A DNA stretch of 64,000 nucleotides, from contig NZ_CP121647.1 of assembly GCF_029714305.1 (NCBI RefSeq), positions 7,956,501-8,020,500 on the forward strand. Reading direction: 5' to 3'. This document shows, piece after piece, positions 44,277 through 53,459 of the stretch. Source of the stretch: Bradyrhizobium sp. CB3481 (GTDB taxonomy: Bacteria; Pseudomonadota; Alphaproteobacteria; Rhizobiales; Xanthobacteraceae). The translations under genes and the position numbers were made by a program. Below the pieces are notes generated by a model. The model was not told the DNA's origin, ran no database searches, and was given only the letters and a program-made list of their open reading frames with translations. How positions within the stretch are numbered: position 1 is the first letter of the stretch; the number at the start of each line of letters is the position of its first letter.

Positions 44277-44483
44277 TCAGTTCACCGCGTAGCTGGCGGC
44301 AGGCGCGGTGCCGCAGAAGGCCTCAAAATAGGCTTCCAGCTCGGCGACGGCGCGGTGTTCCCATTCGCTGGCTTGCGCCAGCAGGGAACAGCTGTGCGTC
44401 GGACGGTAAGCCGCGGTCTGCCGGCACAGCGACGCGATGGTGCGGTAGCGGCGGACGTTTTCCATGATGGCCAGGCCGTTCAT
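44277..44483 (-). CDS. Small hypothetical protein (68 aa)
   Basis: The frame MNGLAIMENVRRYRTIASLC runs on to SLLAQASEWEHRAVAELEAY and FEAFCGTAPAASYAVN. It is helical, with regularly spaced aromatic and charged residues, as in small soluble helical-hairpin proteins. GGGGAGA about eight bases upstream supports the ATG. No family name can be assigned. It converges on fabA from the other side, with 140 bases between. Confidence 0.65.
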   Translation of the reverse strand: MNGLAIMENVRRYRTIASLCRQTAAYRPTHSCSLLAQASEWEHRAVAELEAYFEAFCGTAPAASYAVN

Positions 44484-44615
44484 TGTTCGGATCTCCCCAT
44501 GTCTTTCCCGGACACGAACTTGCGGCAGAACGATTTTCGATTGGTTAGCGCGGCGGGGAGAGCGCGCGCGTGGTTTCCCAACTATTGATGGCGGACCGGC
44601 GCGCGTCCGGAAACG

Positions 44616-44876
44616 TTACTCACCCGCGCGAACAGCTTGCGGCGAAGTGCGGTCGCTTGAGCAGATAACCCCTGGCGAACGATCGTCGGCCAATGCGCTA
44701 TTCCCCTGATGCCCCGCTGCCGGGACGAGCAGCGTGCAGGCACAGTAAGCCAGCCCGATTCCAAGTAGCGACGCAGAGAAGACCGCGGCGACGGATTGCA
44801 AGGTCGCGGACCGTGCTCGCGGAGATGAGCGCGGCCTGTCGGTGGTGACGAGCGATATGTGGCTTGAGATGGACAC
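44616..44876 (-). CDS. Possible small membrane protein (86 aa)
   Basis: This frame lies in an otherwise empty 518-base gap (44484-45001). It starts at GTG 44876 with GGGGA nine bases upstream and contains one hydrophobic helix (VAAVFSASLLGIGLAYCACT, residues 29-48) with a polar tail. Overlapping open frames exist on the same strand, so coding status is uncertain. I see nothing else in the gap. Confidence 0.3.
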   Translation of the reverse strand: MSISSHISLVTTDRPRSSPRARSATLQSVAAVFSASLLGIGLAYCACTLLVPAAGHQGNSALADDRSPGVICSSDRTSPQAVRAGE

Positions 44877-45001
44877 GACCGATTGTCCCCAATGAAGAAT
44901 GACGACTTCGAAGATCGGCCGCCGCTGGCAGCGGCGGCGCGGTGTCTGAATCCCATTACGGTCAGCTCTCCGCCTCGTCTCCGGCGAGCCGCATGACCGC
45001 G

Positions 45002-45502
45002 TTAATGGTGCTTGTGCGAGATACCATTGACGCCGCTGACGGCGGCTCCGGCGTTTTCCTCGACGTTGTAGATGATGTCGACCGATCCGGCCTTTTCGAA
45101 CACCAACGTGCCCTTGATCTTCTGGCCGACCTGCAGTGGCTCCTTGAGGCCGAGCAGCACGATGCGAAGCGCGCCGGGCTTCAGCTCCACGGTCTTGCCC
45201 GGCTTGATCTCGATGCCGTTGGCGAGCGGGCGCGTCTTCGCCATACCGTCGACGTCGACGATCTCATGCACTTCGATCTGGCTCGCGACCGGCGAGGAGC
45301 CGCCGATCAGGCGATCCGCCGCCTTGCCCTTGTTGGTGATGGTGAGATAGCCGCCCGCGATGTTGGCTTCCTTCGGGGTCGGGCGCGACCAGGGATGGCC
45401 GATGTCGAGCGCGCCGACCTTGTACTCGTGCGCCGCGGCGCTGGTCGCGGCGAATGCAGCCGCAGCAACAGATGCAACGAAGATTCTAAATATGATTGTC
45501 AT
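45002..45502 (-). CDS. Periplasmic PCu(A)C copper chaperone, atypical ligands
   Basis: A 166-residue protein with signal peptide MTIIFRIFVASVAAAAFAAT cut near Ala24. The PCu(A)C fold is clear: VGALDIGHPWSRPTPKEANI, AGGYLTITNKG and GALRIVLLGLKEPLQVGQKI. The canonical copper motif H(M)x10Mx21HxM is degraded: Leu53 replaces the Met of GGYM, and Ile81 replaces the Met after His79-Glu80. A C-terminal SHKHH may supply other ligands. GGAG eight bases upstream supports ATG 45502. It is transcribed divergently from a Met/His-rich outer-membrane protein gene. Confidence 0.9.
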   Translation of the reverse strand: MTIIFRIFVASVAAAAFAATSAAAHEYKVGALDIGHPWSRPTPKEANIAGGYLTITNKGKAADRLIGGSSPVASQIEVHEIVDVDGMAKTRPLANGIEIKPGKTVELKPGALRIVLLGLKEPLQVGQKIKGTLVFEKAGSVDIIYNVEENAGAAVSGVNGISHKHH

Positions 45503-45559
45503 GCCGTCCACTCCGATACTCATACTCACGCTGGACAGACAGCCATGTAGAGAAACAAT

Positions 45560-45602
45560 CGGACGCGATTACGACCACCGCCGGACGTGATTGCGGTCAC
45601 CG
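45560..45602. promoter_or_regulatory. Tandem 21-base direct repeat between the copper-type genes
   Basis: CGGACGCGATTACGACCACC(G) at 45560-45580 recurs as CGGACGTGATTGCGGTCACC(G) at 45582-45602, with 17 of 21 positions equal and a period of 22 bases (two DNA turns). It lies in the 321-base divergent gap, which otherwise holds no supported gene. A regulator binding on one DNA face could control both genes. Confidence 0.5.
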
Positions 45603-45823
45603 CGTCGGCGCGAAAAAGCCGGCTGTACAACCCGGCCGCGACGCCGTGCCAGCTTTGTCATTCGTCCACCACGCGATGGCCACAGAGATGTCGCGCCCGC
45701 GATCATGGCTTCGTTTTTCCGCTTCGCTTCCGTCGCGAGCAGGCCGCGCTTCTCGCACGATCCAGTCAATCTGGCGCCCGATTGCGATGGCTAATCGCCA
45801 GGCAGTAAGTACAGGGGGCGTAT

Positions 45824-46975
45824 GTGCGTGCGTATTTTGAGCGGCCCACGGCCGGCATCTTTTTTTCATCGATGATGCTTTTCCTCGCTGCTCCTGCCGA
45901 AGCGCATCATCCCGGCGGCGGCGGCAACACCGGCAGCGGCGGCGCCATCAACACCATCTCCGCCGATACGCTGGCCGAAGGCATGTTCGCCGCATCGATC
46001 CGCTACGAATTCATCCGGCTCGGCCAGCTCAGCGACGCCGACCTGCTCGCCGCCGCGAACCGCGGCACGCATGCGCATTCGCTCCGCTCGATCGACGCCA
46101 TGTCGCTCTCGGTCGCCTACGGCATCACCAACGACCTGACCCTTGCCGTTCGCGCTTCCGGCGTCCGCCGCTCCGATATCCGCGAGCCCGGCGAGGACAT
46201 GCTGAGCGGCGGCCATATGGGCATGATGAATTCGAACGAGATGAGCAGCCTGATGAGCGCCGATGGCGTCAACCGGCGCGGCAATTCCGCCGGCTTCGGC
46301 GACGTGACCATGCTCGGCCAGTATCGCTTCCACAACAACGCGCAGACCGGAACGTCCGCCGCCGTGCTGTTCGGCTTCAAGGCGCCGACCGGCAGCACCA
46401 GCCAGCGCGACAATTTCGGCCAGCTCTTCGAGGCCGAATTTCAGCCGGGCTCGGGCTCATGGGACGGCCTGATCGGCGCCGCCTTCACCAAGCGCACCGG
46501 ACGCTGGGCGTTCGACGTCAGCGGCCTCTACTACCTGGTCAGCAACGGCACGCAGAACACCAATCTCGGCGACCGCTTCCTGTTCGGCACCGCGGTGTCG
46601 TACCGCCTGGTCGGCCCGGTCGGCTCGGCGAAAGAGGTGGAGCTGCACGATTACTGCATGCAGCCGCGCAACCAGCTCCAGGAGCACTGCCTCTACCACG
46701 CCAATCACGACCACAGCGACATGAAGAAGACGCCCTATACGCTCGACCTCGTTCTCGAGCTCAACGGCGAATGGCACGACAAGCAGCGCATCGCCGGCAT
46801 TGCCGACCCCAATTCCGGCGGCACCACGGTCTATCTATCGCCCGGCCTCCGCGTCGGCGTCGACCGCTTCTCCGGCTTCGTGTCGTTCGGCGTGCCCGTT
46901 ATCAATCAGCACAACGGCGTTCAATCCAAGCCGGATTACCGGATCCTGACGGGGATTGGGGCGCGGCTGAATTAA
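45824..46975 (+). CDS. Outer-membrane beta-barrel protein with Met/His-rich loops (copper-associated)
   Basis: A 383-residue exported protein with signal peptide cut near Ala27 (AAPAEA, then HHPGGGG). Alternating amphipathic strands and a C-terminal LTGIGARLN suggest a transporter-type barrel of the phenol/meta-pathway outer-membrane superfamily. Metal-like stretches stand out: MLSGGHMGMMNSNEMSSLMS at 126-145, and His/Cys/Met residues at 275-300 (LHDYCMQ, HCLYHANHDHSDM). The start is GTG with GGGGG six bases upstream. It is divergent from the PCu(A)C gene, so copper handling is inferred. Confidence 0.8.
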   Translation: MRAYFERPTAGIFFSSMMLFLAAPAEAHHPGGGGNTGSGGAINTISADTLAEGMFAASIRYEFIRLGQLSDADLLAAANRGTHAHSLRSIDAMSLSVAYGITNDLTLAVRASGVRRSDIREPGEDMLSGGHMGMMNSNEMSSLMSADGVNRRGNSAGFGDVTMLGQYRFHNNAQTGTSAAVLFGFKAPTGSTSQRDNFGQLFEAEFQPGSGSWDGLIGAAFTKRTGRWAFDVSGLYYLVSNGTQNTNLGDRFLFGTAVSYRLVGPVGSAKEVELHDYCMQPRNQLQEHCLYHANHDHSDMKKTPYTLDLVLELNGEWHDKQRIAGIADPNSGGTTVYLSPGLRVGVDRFSGFVSFGVPVINQHNGVQSKPDYRILTGIGARLN

Positions 46976-47004
46976 CCGTCGCGTTTACTGAACCTCGCCT
47001 CTCG

Positions 47005-47092
47005 GTCATGGCCGGGCTCGTCCCGGCCATCCACGCTTTCTTAGGACGGAGACCAAAGACGTGGATGCCCGGGACAAGCCCGGGCATGACGA
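47005..47092. repeat. Palindromic repeat, family C, copy 1
   Basis: GTCATGGCCGGGCTCGTCCC at one end is mirrored by GGGACAAGCCCGGGCATGAC at the other, with ATCCACG/CGTGGAT inside. It lies between the outer-membrane protein gene and the convergent chemoreceptor gene. The second copy is at 49373-49458. Confidence 0.9.
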
Positions 47093-47111
47093 TGTAGCTA
47101 GCGCCTAACCC

Positions 47112-48809
47112 TTAGGCCGCGCGGATGTTGCCGAGGAATTTGCCGGTTTCGGTTTCGAGCTGCTCGGACTGCGAGGTGAGCTGGGCCGCGGCGTTCAGCA
47201 CGAGGGTCGCGGACGCGTCGACCTGGCTCGAGGCCTCGCGGACGCCCGCGATGTTTTGCATCACTTCCTGCGCGCCCTGCGCCGCTTGCTGAACGCTGCG
47301 GGCAATCTCGCGCGTCGCAGCGCCCTGCTCTTCGACCGCCGCGGCAATCGAGCCGGTGATTTCGTTCATCTGCCCGATCGTGGTACCGATCTCGCGGATG
47401 GCGTTGACGGTCGAGCCGGTCGCATCGCGGATTTCCTGGATCTGGCTGGTGATCTCGTCGGTCGCTTTCGCGGTCTGCGACGACAGCGCCTTGACCTCGT
47501 TGGCGACGACGGCAAAGCCGCGGCCGGCCTCGCCGGCCCGGGCGGCCTCGATGGTCGCGTTGAGCGCCAGCAAGTTGGTCTGTCCCGCAATGGTCTGGAT
47601 CAGCGCCATCACCTCGCCGATCTTCTGCGAGGCCTCGACCAGGCGACCGACCATGGCTTCGGTCCTGTCGGCCTGCCCGACCGCGTTCTGGGCGATGGAC
47701 GACGACTGCGTGACCTGACGCGCGATCTCCTGTATCGAGGACGACAGTTCCTCCGCCGAGGCGGCGACGGTCTGGACGTTCGCGGCCGTCGTCTCGGCGG
47801 CGGCCGCGACCCTCGCGCTCTGATCGGTGGTGCCGACCGCGACCTTGGACATCGAGGAGGCGGAATTCTGCAGCTCGTCGGCGGCGGTGGCGGTGCCGCG
47901 GATCACGCCGCCGATGCTGCGCTCGAAATCGTCGGCGATGCGGGACAGAACAGCCTGCCGCTCCTCGGTGGAACGCGCCTTCATCGCTTCCTGTTCGGTG
48001 CGGAGCTGCGTGCTCTCGACCAGATGGTCCCTGAAAACCTGCAGGCTGCGCGCGATCCGGCCGATTTCGTTGCTCTGATCGACGAACGGAATTTCGGCCG
48101 CAAGGTTGCCCTTGGCCAGCTCATCCATCGCCGCACAGGTCCTGCTCAGCGGAACGACCACGCCGCGGCCAAGCCAGAACGCGACCAGCGCCGCGAGGGT
48201 CAGGCCGGCGAGGCCGGCGATCCCAGCCCACATCATCCGGTTGAATACCACGGCATCGATATCGTCGACATAGGCGCCTGCCTGCAGCGCGAGCATCTTG
48301 TCGCCCGCGCCAAACGCGCCGACATAGGAGACCTTGCGCTTTTCCTCGCCGCCCGCCGAGCGTGGCGCCAGATATTCGACAAAGCCGCCGCCGGCCCGGG
48401 CCGTCCGCACGATGTCCTGGATCAACAGCTTGCCGCTCTTGTCCTTGAACTCCCAGCGGTTGACGTTGATGTATTTCGGATTGGCATGGACATAGGTGAC
48501 GCCGGCGTCAGTGCTTCCGGTGCCGTAGACGCCGATATAATCGGAATATTCGCCCCAGCGCATGGCGCTGATCGAGGCAAAAGCCATCTGGCGCGCCTGG
48601 TCCGCGCTGATCTTGCCGGCCTTGGCCTCGCCTTCATGGTGGGCGAGGATCTTGATCGAAGCTTCAACCAGGTTGCGAACCGTGGTCCGCCGCTCTTCCA
48701 GCACCGCATCGCGTAACACCAGGATCTGCAGCGCGGAGACCGCAACGAGCACGATCGTCAGCGCGGCAATGATCATCGCAAAGCGCTGGTAAACGGTGAG
48801 GTTACGCAT
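47112..48809 (-). CDS. Methyl-accepting chemotaxis protein with single Cache sensor
   Basis: A 565-residue receptor: membrane helix at about 9-31, periplasmic sCache_2-type domain at about 35-185 ([20 protein letters not shown]), second helix at about 190-212, HAMP, and the signalling hairpin near 395-440 with tip [20 protein letters not shown]. The C-terminus FLGNIRAA lacks a CheR-docking pentapeptide. The sCache domain in relatives binds small carboxylates, but the ligand is unknown. The gene stands alone, with no che genes nearby. Confidence 0.95.
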   Translation of the reverse strand: MRNLTVYQRFAMIIAALTIVLVAVSALQILVLRDAVLEERRTTVRNLVEASIKILAHHEGEAKAGKISADQARQMAFASISAMRWGEYSDYIGVYGTGSTDAGVTYVHANPKYINVNRWEFKDKSGKLLIQDIVRTARAGGGFVEYLAPRSAGGEEKRKVSYVGAFGAGDKMLALQAGAYVDDIDAVVFNRMMWAGIAGLAGLTLAALVAFWLGRGVVVPLSRTCAAMDELAKGNLAAEIPFVDQSNEIGRIARSLQVFRDHLVESTQLRTEQEAMKARSTEERQAVLSRIADDFERSIGGVIRGTATAADELQNSASSMSKVAVGTTDQSARVAAAAETTAANVQTVAASAEELSSSIQEIARQVTQSSSIAQNAVGQADRTEAMVGRLVEASQKIGEVMALIQTIAGQTNLLALNATIEAARAGEAGRGFAVVANEVKALSSQTAKATDEITSQIQEIRDATGSTVNAIREIGTTIGQMNEITGSIAAAVEEQGAATREIARSVQQAAQGAQEVMQNIAGVREASSQVDASATLVLNAAAQLTSQSEQLETETGKFLGNIRAA

Positions 48810-48997
48810 TGCCGGGTTCTCTTCCTATGGGTTGAGAATGCGTACCAACACAACGTTAATCGACTGTTAGCGGGTTGCAGCGATGCCTGCAGCATCCGAT
48901 CGCGAGAATCGGCGCTTGAAATGACGGCGCCGCGGCGACACAATGGCTCTTTCCTTCAAACCGACACGCCCATGGTCCCCGCACCGAACGGAATCGC

Positions 48998-49342
48998 ATG
49001 GTGCGGCAAGAGTGGACCAGAATGGCTGAAGCCGATCTCGACGTTGTCATCCGGCAAATCGCAAAAGCACAGAACAAGAGCCTGATCGCCGCCGTGAAGA
49101 AGCGGCGCGACCAGATCATGGCCCGCGCGGCCAAGGCAAAAGACAAGGAGACGCGGGACCGCTTCCGGCTGATCGCCAGGAGCACGATGGAGCTCGGCAC
49201 CGCCGCGGCGCGGCGGCTGCATAATTCGGCGGAAATCGCCGCCGACAGCTACGCCCGCGCGATCCGCAACGCCGCCGAGGAAGCCGCGGCGGCAGCGGCG
49301 AAGAAGCCCGCGAAAAAGGCGGCTAAGACGAAAGAAGCATAA
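48998..49342 (+). CDS. Small helical protein with Lys/Ala-rich histone-like tail
   Basis: A 114-residue protein. The N-terminal 75 residues are charged and helical (LDVVIRQIAKAQNKSLIAAV). The C-terminus is low complexity (AAAAAAKKPAKKAAKTKEA), like bacterial histone H1-like or nucleoid-associated tails. An ATG at 49022 (MAEADL) may be the true start. Nucleic-acid binding is inferred from composition only. It converges with the amino-acid locus, with repeat family C between. Confidence 0.65.
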   Translation: MVRQEWTRMAEADLDVVIRQIAKAQNKSLIAAVKKRRDQIMARAAKAKDKETRDRFRLIARSTMELGTAAARRLHNSAEIAADSYARAIRNAAEEAAAAAAKKPAKKAAKTKEA

Positions 49343-49372
49343 GAACTTTGGTTATTGCGCGCACTCTCACGA

Positions 49373-49458
49373 TCGTCATGGCCGGGCTTGTCCCGGCCAT
49401 CCACGCTCTTTGATCCGGAAGAAGACGTGGATGCCCGGGACAAGCCCGGGCATGACGA
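49373..49458. repeat. Palindromic repeat, family C, copy 2
   Basis: TCGTCATGGCCGGGCTTGTC opens the element, and its mirror GACAAGCCCGGGCATGACGA closes it, with ATCCACG and CGTGGAT inside. It lies between convergent genes, as does copy 1. Confidence 0.9.
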
Positions 49459-49499
49459 GTTTGTGGAACGATCAGGACACACCAAGCCGCTAAAACGAT

Positions 49500-50141
49500 T
49501 CAGGCGCCCGTAACACCCAGCATCTTCTTCAGCTTCTGCACCGCGCTGTCGGGCGTGGTGAGGACCGGCCGGCCGGTCGCCTCGGCGACATCAGCGGCGG
49601 CCGGCGCCAGGCTGTACTGGGCGAGCGCGATCAGGTCGCAGTCGCGCAGGTCCTTTGCGGCTTCGACCACCAGGTGGTCGTGGGTCGCACGGTCGCCACG
49701 ATCGAGCGCGGCCATCGCGCCTTCCACCAGCTTCGGCACCAGCTCGACCTGCGCTGGGAACTCCGGCGGCATCGAAACCAGCGTCGGCGGAAACGTCGAG
49801 AGCAGGCCGATCTTCTTAGCCGCCGCGACCGCCTGCTCGATCATCGCCTCGTTCGGCTTGAGCACCGGCATCGGGGCATGCGCACGCGCCACCGCCTCGA
49901 TGCAGGGGCCGAACGCCGAGCAGGTGAACAGGATCGCATCCGCCCCGGTGCCGGCGGCGTAGCGCCCGAGCCGCAGGAAACGCTCGGTCATGGCCTCGGT
50001 GAGCCCGCCGTCGCGCGCCAGATCGGCGGAAAGACTATCATCGAGCAGGTTCATCAGGCGCGCCTCCGGCCAAAGCCTCGCGAAGGAGGCTTCGATCGGC
50101 ACAATCGAATGTTTCAGGGCGTGGACCAGGGTGATGCGCAT
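49500..50141 (-). CDS. Aspartate/glutamate racemase superfamily protein, single-cysteine site
   Basis: A 213-residue protein of the Asp/Glu/hydantoin racemase fold, with Cys74 in LFTCSAFGPC as the first active-site position. The second half reads IALAQYSLAPAAADV, so the usual second catalytic Cys is absent there. That is more like arylmalonate decarboxylase or maleate isomerase relatives, or a non-racemising enzyme. ATG 50141 is used; ATG 50156 is possible. It is last in the operon with the binding protein and aminotransferase, which suggests it acts on the imported compound. Confidence 0.85.
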   Translation of the reverse strand: MRITLVHALKHSIVPIEASFARLWPEARLMNLLDDSLSADLARDGGLTEAMTERFLRLGRYAAGTGADAILFTCSAFGPCIEAVARAHAPMPVLKPNEAMIEQAVAAAKKIGLLSTFPPTLVSMPPEFPAQVELVPKLVEGAMAALDRGDRATHDHLVVEAAKDLRDCDLIALAQYSLAPAAADVAEATGRPVLTTPDSAVQKLKKMLGVTGA

Positions 50142-50198
50142 GTCGACCAATCTCACCGCGGCGCGGCTTGTGTTAACCGCTCGCGCCGCAGGGTCGTT

Positions 50199-51209
50199 CT
50201 ATTTGAACGGCAGGGCGTACATCAACCCGCCCTTGCTCCAGGTCGCGTTCAGGCCGCGATCGAGCTTCAGCGGGCTCGCCTTGCCGACATTGCGCTCGAA
50301 GATCTCGCCGTAATTGCCGCCCGCCTTAATCGCCTGCAGCATCCACTTGTTGTCGAGGCCGAGCCGCGACCCGAGATCGCCCGCCGTGCCGACCAGGCGC
50401 TGGATGGCCGGGACGCTCGATTTCGCCATCTCATCGGCATTGCCGGCAGTCACGCCGAGTTCTTCCGCCTCGATCAGGCCGTAGTGCAGCCAGGCAATGA
50501 TGTCGGTCCACGCCTCGTCACCATTGCGGGTGAAGGGCCCAAGCGGCTCTTTGCTGATGGTCTGCGGCAGCACGACATAGTCGGCGGCGTTCGAGGCCGC
50601 CGTGGTGACGGCGCCCGCCAGCGCGGATGCATCCTGGGTCATGGCATCGCAGCGGCCGCCGAAAAAGGTCTGGTACATCGTGTCGGTGCGATCGAACACA
50701 AGGGGTTTCCACTCGATGCCGTTGGCGCGGCCGTAATCGCCGAGCGTAACTTCGTGGGTCGTGCCCTGCGCGACGCAGACGGTCGCACCGTTGAGGTCCT
50801 TGAGGTTCTTCACGCCGGCATCCGCGCGCACCACAAAACCCTGGCCGTCGTAGAAATTGACGGGCCCCTGCCGCAGCCCGAGCGTCACGCCGCGCAGATA
50901 GGTCTGGGTCGAGTTGCGGTAGAGCACGTCGATTTCGCCGGATTGCAGCGCGGTGAAGCGGTTTTGCGCCGTGAGCGCGACGTATCGCACCTTCTTGGGG
51001 TCGCCGAGCACGCCGGCCGCCAGCGCGCGGCAATAGTCGACGTCTAGCCCTTTGTAATTGCCTTGCGAGTCCGGCGTCGAGAAGCCGGCAAAGCCGATGC
51101 TAACGCCGCAGACCAGCATGCCGCGCTGCTTGACCGTATCCAGCGTCCCGGCCTGTGCCGTGAGGCACGACGCGGCGAGCAAGCCTGTAGCGATGACGAT
51201 TCTCTTCAT
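50199..51209 (-). CDS. Amino-acid ABC transporter substrate-binding protein (AapJ-like)
   Basis: A 336-residue periplasmic protein with signal peptide MKRIVIATGLLAASCLTAQA. It is of the AapJ/BztA general L-amino-acid type: VKQRGMLVCGVSIGFAGFST, GLDVDYCRALAAGVLGDPKK, ALQSGEIDVLYRN and QGPVNFYDGQGFVVRADAGV. AGGAGGG supports the ATG. It lies in the same operon as the aminotransferase, 12 bases downstream, and its permeases are encoded on the divergent side. Ligand specificity may be narrower than in AapJ. Confidence 0.93.
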   Translation of the reverse strand: MKRIVIATGLLAASCLTAQAGTLDTVKQRGMLVCGVSIGFAGFSTPDSQGNYKGLDVDYCRALAAGVLGDPKKVRYVALTAQNRFTALQSGEIDVLYRNSTQTYLRGVTLGLRQGPVNFYDGQGFVVRADAGVKNLKDLNGATVCVAQGTTHEVTLGDYGRANGIEWKPLVFDRTDTMYQTFFGGRCDAMTQDASALAGAVTTAASNAADYVVLPQTISKEPLGPFTRNGDEAWTDIIAWLHYGLIEAEELGVTAGNADEMAKSSVPAIQRLVGTAGDLGSRLGLDNKWMLQAIKAGGNYGEIFERNVGKASPLKLDRGLNATWSKGGLMYALPFK

Positions 51210-51221
51210 ACTGCCCTCCTG

Positions 51222-52571
51222 CTAATGACCTACACTCTTCAAGGCGCCGTCGACCGCCTGGCCCAGCCGATCGACGATCATGTCGATGTCGTCCGGCGTC
51301 GCGATATAGGGCGGCGCGAGCAGCACGTGGTCGCCGCTGCGGCCATCGGCGGTTCCGCCCGCGGGATAGCAGCCAAGGCCACCTTCGAAGGCGATTGCCT
51401 TGACGCGCTGATGCAGTTTGAGCGCAGGATCGAACGGCGCACGGGTGGCACGATCGGCTACAAGCTCGATCGCCCAAAACAGGCCGCGGCCCCTGATGTC
51501 GCCGACATGCCGGTGATTGCCGAAACGCTCGGTCAGCCGCCGTTCTAGCTGAGCGCCGAGAGCCCTGACACGGTCCAGCAACTGCTCCTCCTCGATCACG
51601 CGCTGCACTTCGAGCGCCGCCGCGCAAGCCATCGGATGCGCCAGATAGGTATGGCCGTGCTGGAACGCGCCCGAGCCGTCGCGGATAGCATCGATGACGC
51701 GCCCGCTCGCCAGCATGGCGCCGATCGGCTGATAACCGCCGCCGAGGCCCTTGGCGACCGTCTGGATATCGGGCGCAATGCCTTCCTGCTCCCAGGCGTG
51801 GACCGTGCCGGTGCGGCCCATGCCGCACATCACCTCGTCGAGCATGACGAGCGCGCCGTATCGATCGCAGATCTCACTGATAGCGCGGAAATATCCTTCC
51901 GGCGCCGGCACGCAGCCGGCGGTCGCGCCGACGACCGGCTCGGCGATGAACGCCGCGACGTTCTCCGGACCGAGGCGCTGGAATTCCGCATCGAGCTCCG
52001 CCGCCAGACGACCGACGAAATCGGTCTCGGATTCGCCGTCGCGCTTTTCGTGATAGGCAAACGCCGGCGTGACGTGGCTGAACGCGGTTGACAGCAGCGG
52101 CGCATAGGGCTCGCGGCGCCAGGCATTGCCGCCGGCCGCCAACGCGCCCAGCGTATTGCCATGATAGCTCTGGCGCCGCGCGATGAAGTGCCGGCGCTGC
52201 GGCTGGCCGATCTCGATGAAATATTGCCGCGCCAGCTTGATGCCGGCCTCGACGGCCTCCGAACCACCGCTGACGAGATAGGCATAAGCCAGCCCGCCGG
52301 GCTCATGGCCGACGAGCTTGTCGGCCAGCGCTTCGGCCGGCTCGGACGAGAAGAAGCCCGTATGGGCATAGGCGAGCCTGGACGCCTGCCGCGCCATCGC
52401 CTCGAGCACGCGCGGGTGCTGGTGGCCAAGACAGGAGACGGCGGCGCCGCCGGACCCGTCCAAAATCCGCCGGCCGTCCTCGGCAATCAGCCAGACGCCT
52501 TCGCCGCCGATTGCCTTGGGCGGAGTTTGACGCAGGCTTCGATGCAGCACCCGGCTCTGACTGGCGCGCAT
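51222..52571 (-). CDS. Class III aminotransferase (PLP)
   Basis: A 449-residue omega-aminotransferase fold. GSEAVEAGIKLARQYF, RRQSYHGNTLGALAAGGNAW, VMLDEVMCGMGRTG and QTVAKGLGGGYQPIGAML with the PLP-binding Lys are diagnostic. I prefer ATG 52571, with AAAGG nine bases upstream, over TTG 52580, which overlaps the regulator stop. It may transaminate an omega-amino or 2-oxo acid taken up by the linked ABC system. The exact amino donor is not readable from the sequence. Confidence 0.92.
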   Translation of the reverse strand: MRASQSRVLHRSLRQTPPKAIGGEGVWLIAEDGRRILDGSGGAAVSCLGHQHPRVLEAMARQASRLAYAHTGFFSSEPAEALADKLVGHEPGGLAYAYLVSGGSEAVEAGIKLARQYFIEIGQPQRRHFIARRQSYHGNTLGALAAGGNAWRREPYAPLLSTAFSHVTPAFAYHEKRDGESETDFVGRLAAELDAEFQRLGPENVAAFIAEPVVGATAGCVPAPEGYFRAISEICDRYGALVMLDEVMCGMGRTGTVHAWEQEGIAPDIQTVAKGLGGGYQPIGAMLASGRVIDAIRDGSGAFQHGHTYLAHPMACAAALEVQRVIEEEQLLDRVRALGAQLERRLTERFGNHRHVGDIRGRGLFWAIELVADRATRAPFDPALKLHQRVKAIAFEGGLGCYPAGGTADGRSGDHVLLAPPYIATPDDIDMIVDRLGQAVDGALKSVGH

Positions 52572-52576
52572 AATAG

Positions 52577-53452
52577 TCAACCTTTCTCGGCAACGTATTG
52601 CGACATCGCGGCGAGCCGGCCTTCGGTCTCCTCGAGCCGGCGCTTGGCCTTGGCACCGCCGAGCACGAAGCTGACCGCCGCCAGCGACTGCGCGATCGCA
52701 ATGGCGCCGGTCAAGCTCGGAAAGAACCCGGGCGATGCGGCCGCTTCGAACAGCAGCAGGTGATCGGCGCCCTCTGCCATCGGCGCGGTAACGGCATCGG
52801 CAATCGCGATCAGCGTGGCGCCGGAATCATGCGCGGCGCGCGCCGACAGCACGCTCGCCCTGGAATAGGGCGTAAAGCCGATGACCACGACCGCGTCGCC
52901 GCTTCCGAAGGCGCCGAGGTCGAGATCCTCCGGACCGGCACCCCCGACCAGTTGCACCTCGTCGGGCCGGAACAGGCGAAGCTGATAGTTGAGCAATTCG
53001 GCGACGCTGCGACAGCTTCGAAAGCCCGCGATCCAGATTCGCCGCGCTTCATGCAGGGCCTTGGCTGCATCGGCCACCGAGCCGGTGGAAATGCGCGAAA
53101 GGCCCGCCGCCTCGGCCTCCAGCTTGTCGGCGACCAGCGATATCTCGGCGTGGGGTCCTTTGCGGCCGCCGCGGGTGCGGGCCGAGAACGGCTGCGCCTG
53201 CGCCGGCCGGCGCGCCTCGGTCAGCGCGGCGCGTAACTCATCCCAGCCGGAATAACCGAGCGCCTTGGCCAGACGTGTGAAGGCAGCGGGATCGGCACCG
53301 GCCTCGGCGGCAAGATCACGCATTGAGCGCGTGGTGGCGTCGTAATCATTGGCGGCGACGAAACGCCCGACCTGCTGCAGCCGCGCCGGCAGTGACGGCA
53401 ATGCACTGCACAACTGGGTGAGCGGCGAGGATTTCGGTTGCGGCTGGGCCAT
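52577..53452 (-). CDS. MurR/RpiR family transcriptional regulator
   Basis: A 291-residue regulator with an N-terminal HTH_6 domain (MRDLAAEAGADPAAFTRLAK, about 43-62) and a C-terminal SIS domain (RIWIAGFRSCRSVAELLNYQ, GDAVVVIGFTPYSRASVLSA), which binds a phosphosugar or other small ligand. It heads the operon that encodes the aminotransferase, binding protein and racemase-like enzyme. A perfect palindrome lies eight bases before its ATG and probably is its operator. No good ribosome-binding site precedes ATG 53452. Confidence 0.93.
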   Translation of the reverse strand: MAQPQPKSSPLTQLCSALPSLPARLQQVGRFVAANDYDATTRSMRDLAAEAGADPAAFTRLAKALGYSGWDELRAALTEARRPAQAQPFSARTRGGRKGPHAEISLVADKLEAEAAGLSRISTGSVADAAKALHEARRIWIAGFRSCRSVAELLNYQLRLFRPDEVQLVGGAGPEDLDLGAFGSGDAVVVIGFTPYSRASVLSARAAHDSGATLIAIADAVTAPMAEGADHLLLFEAAASPGFFPSLTGAIAIAQSLAAVSFVLGGAKAKRRLEETEGRLAAMSQYVAEKG

Positions 53453-53459
53453 GAAACAA

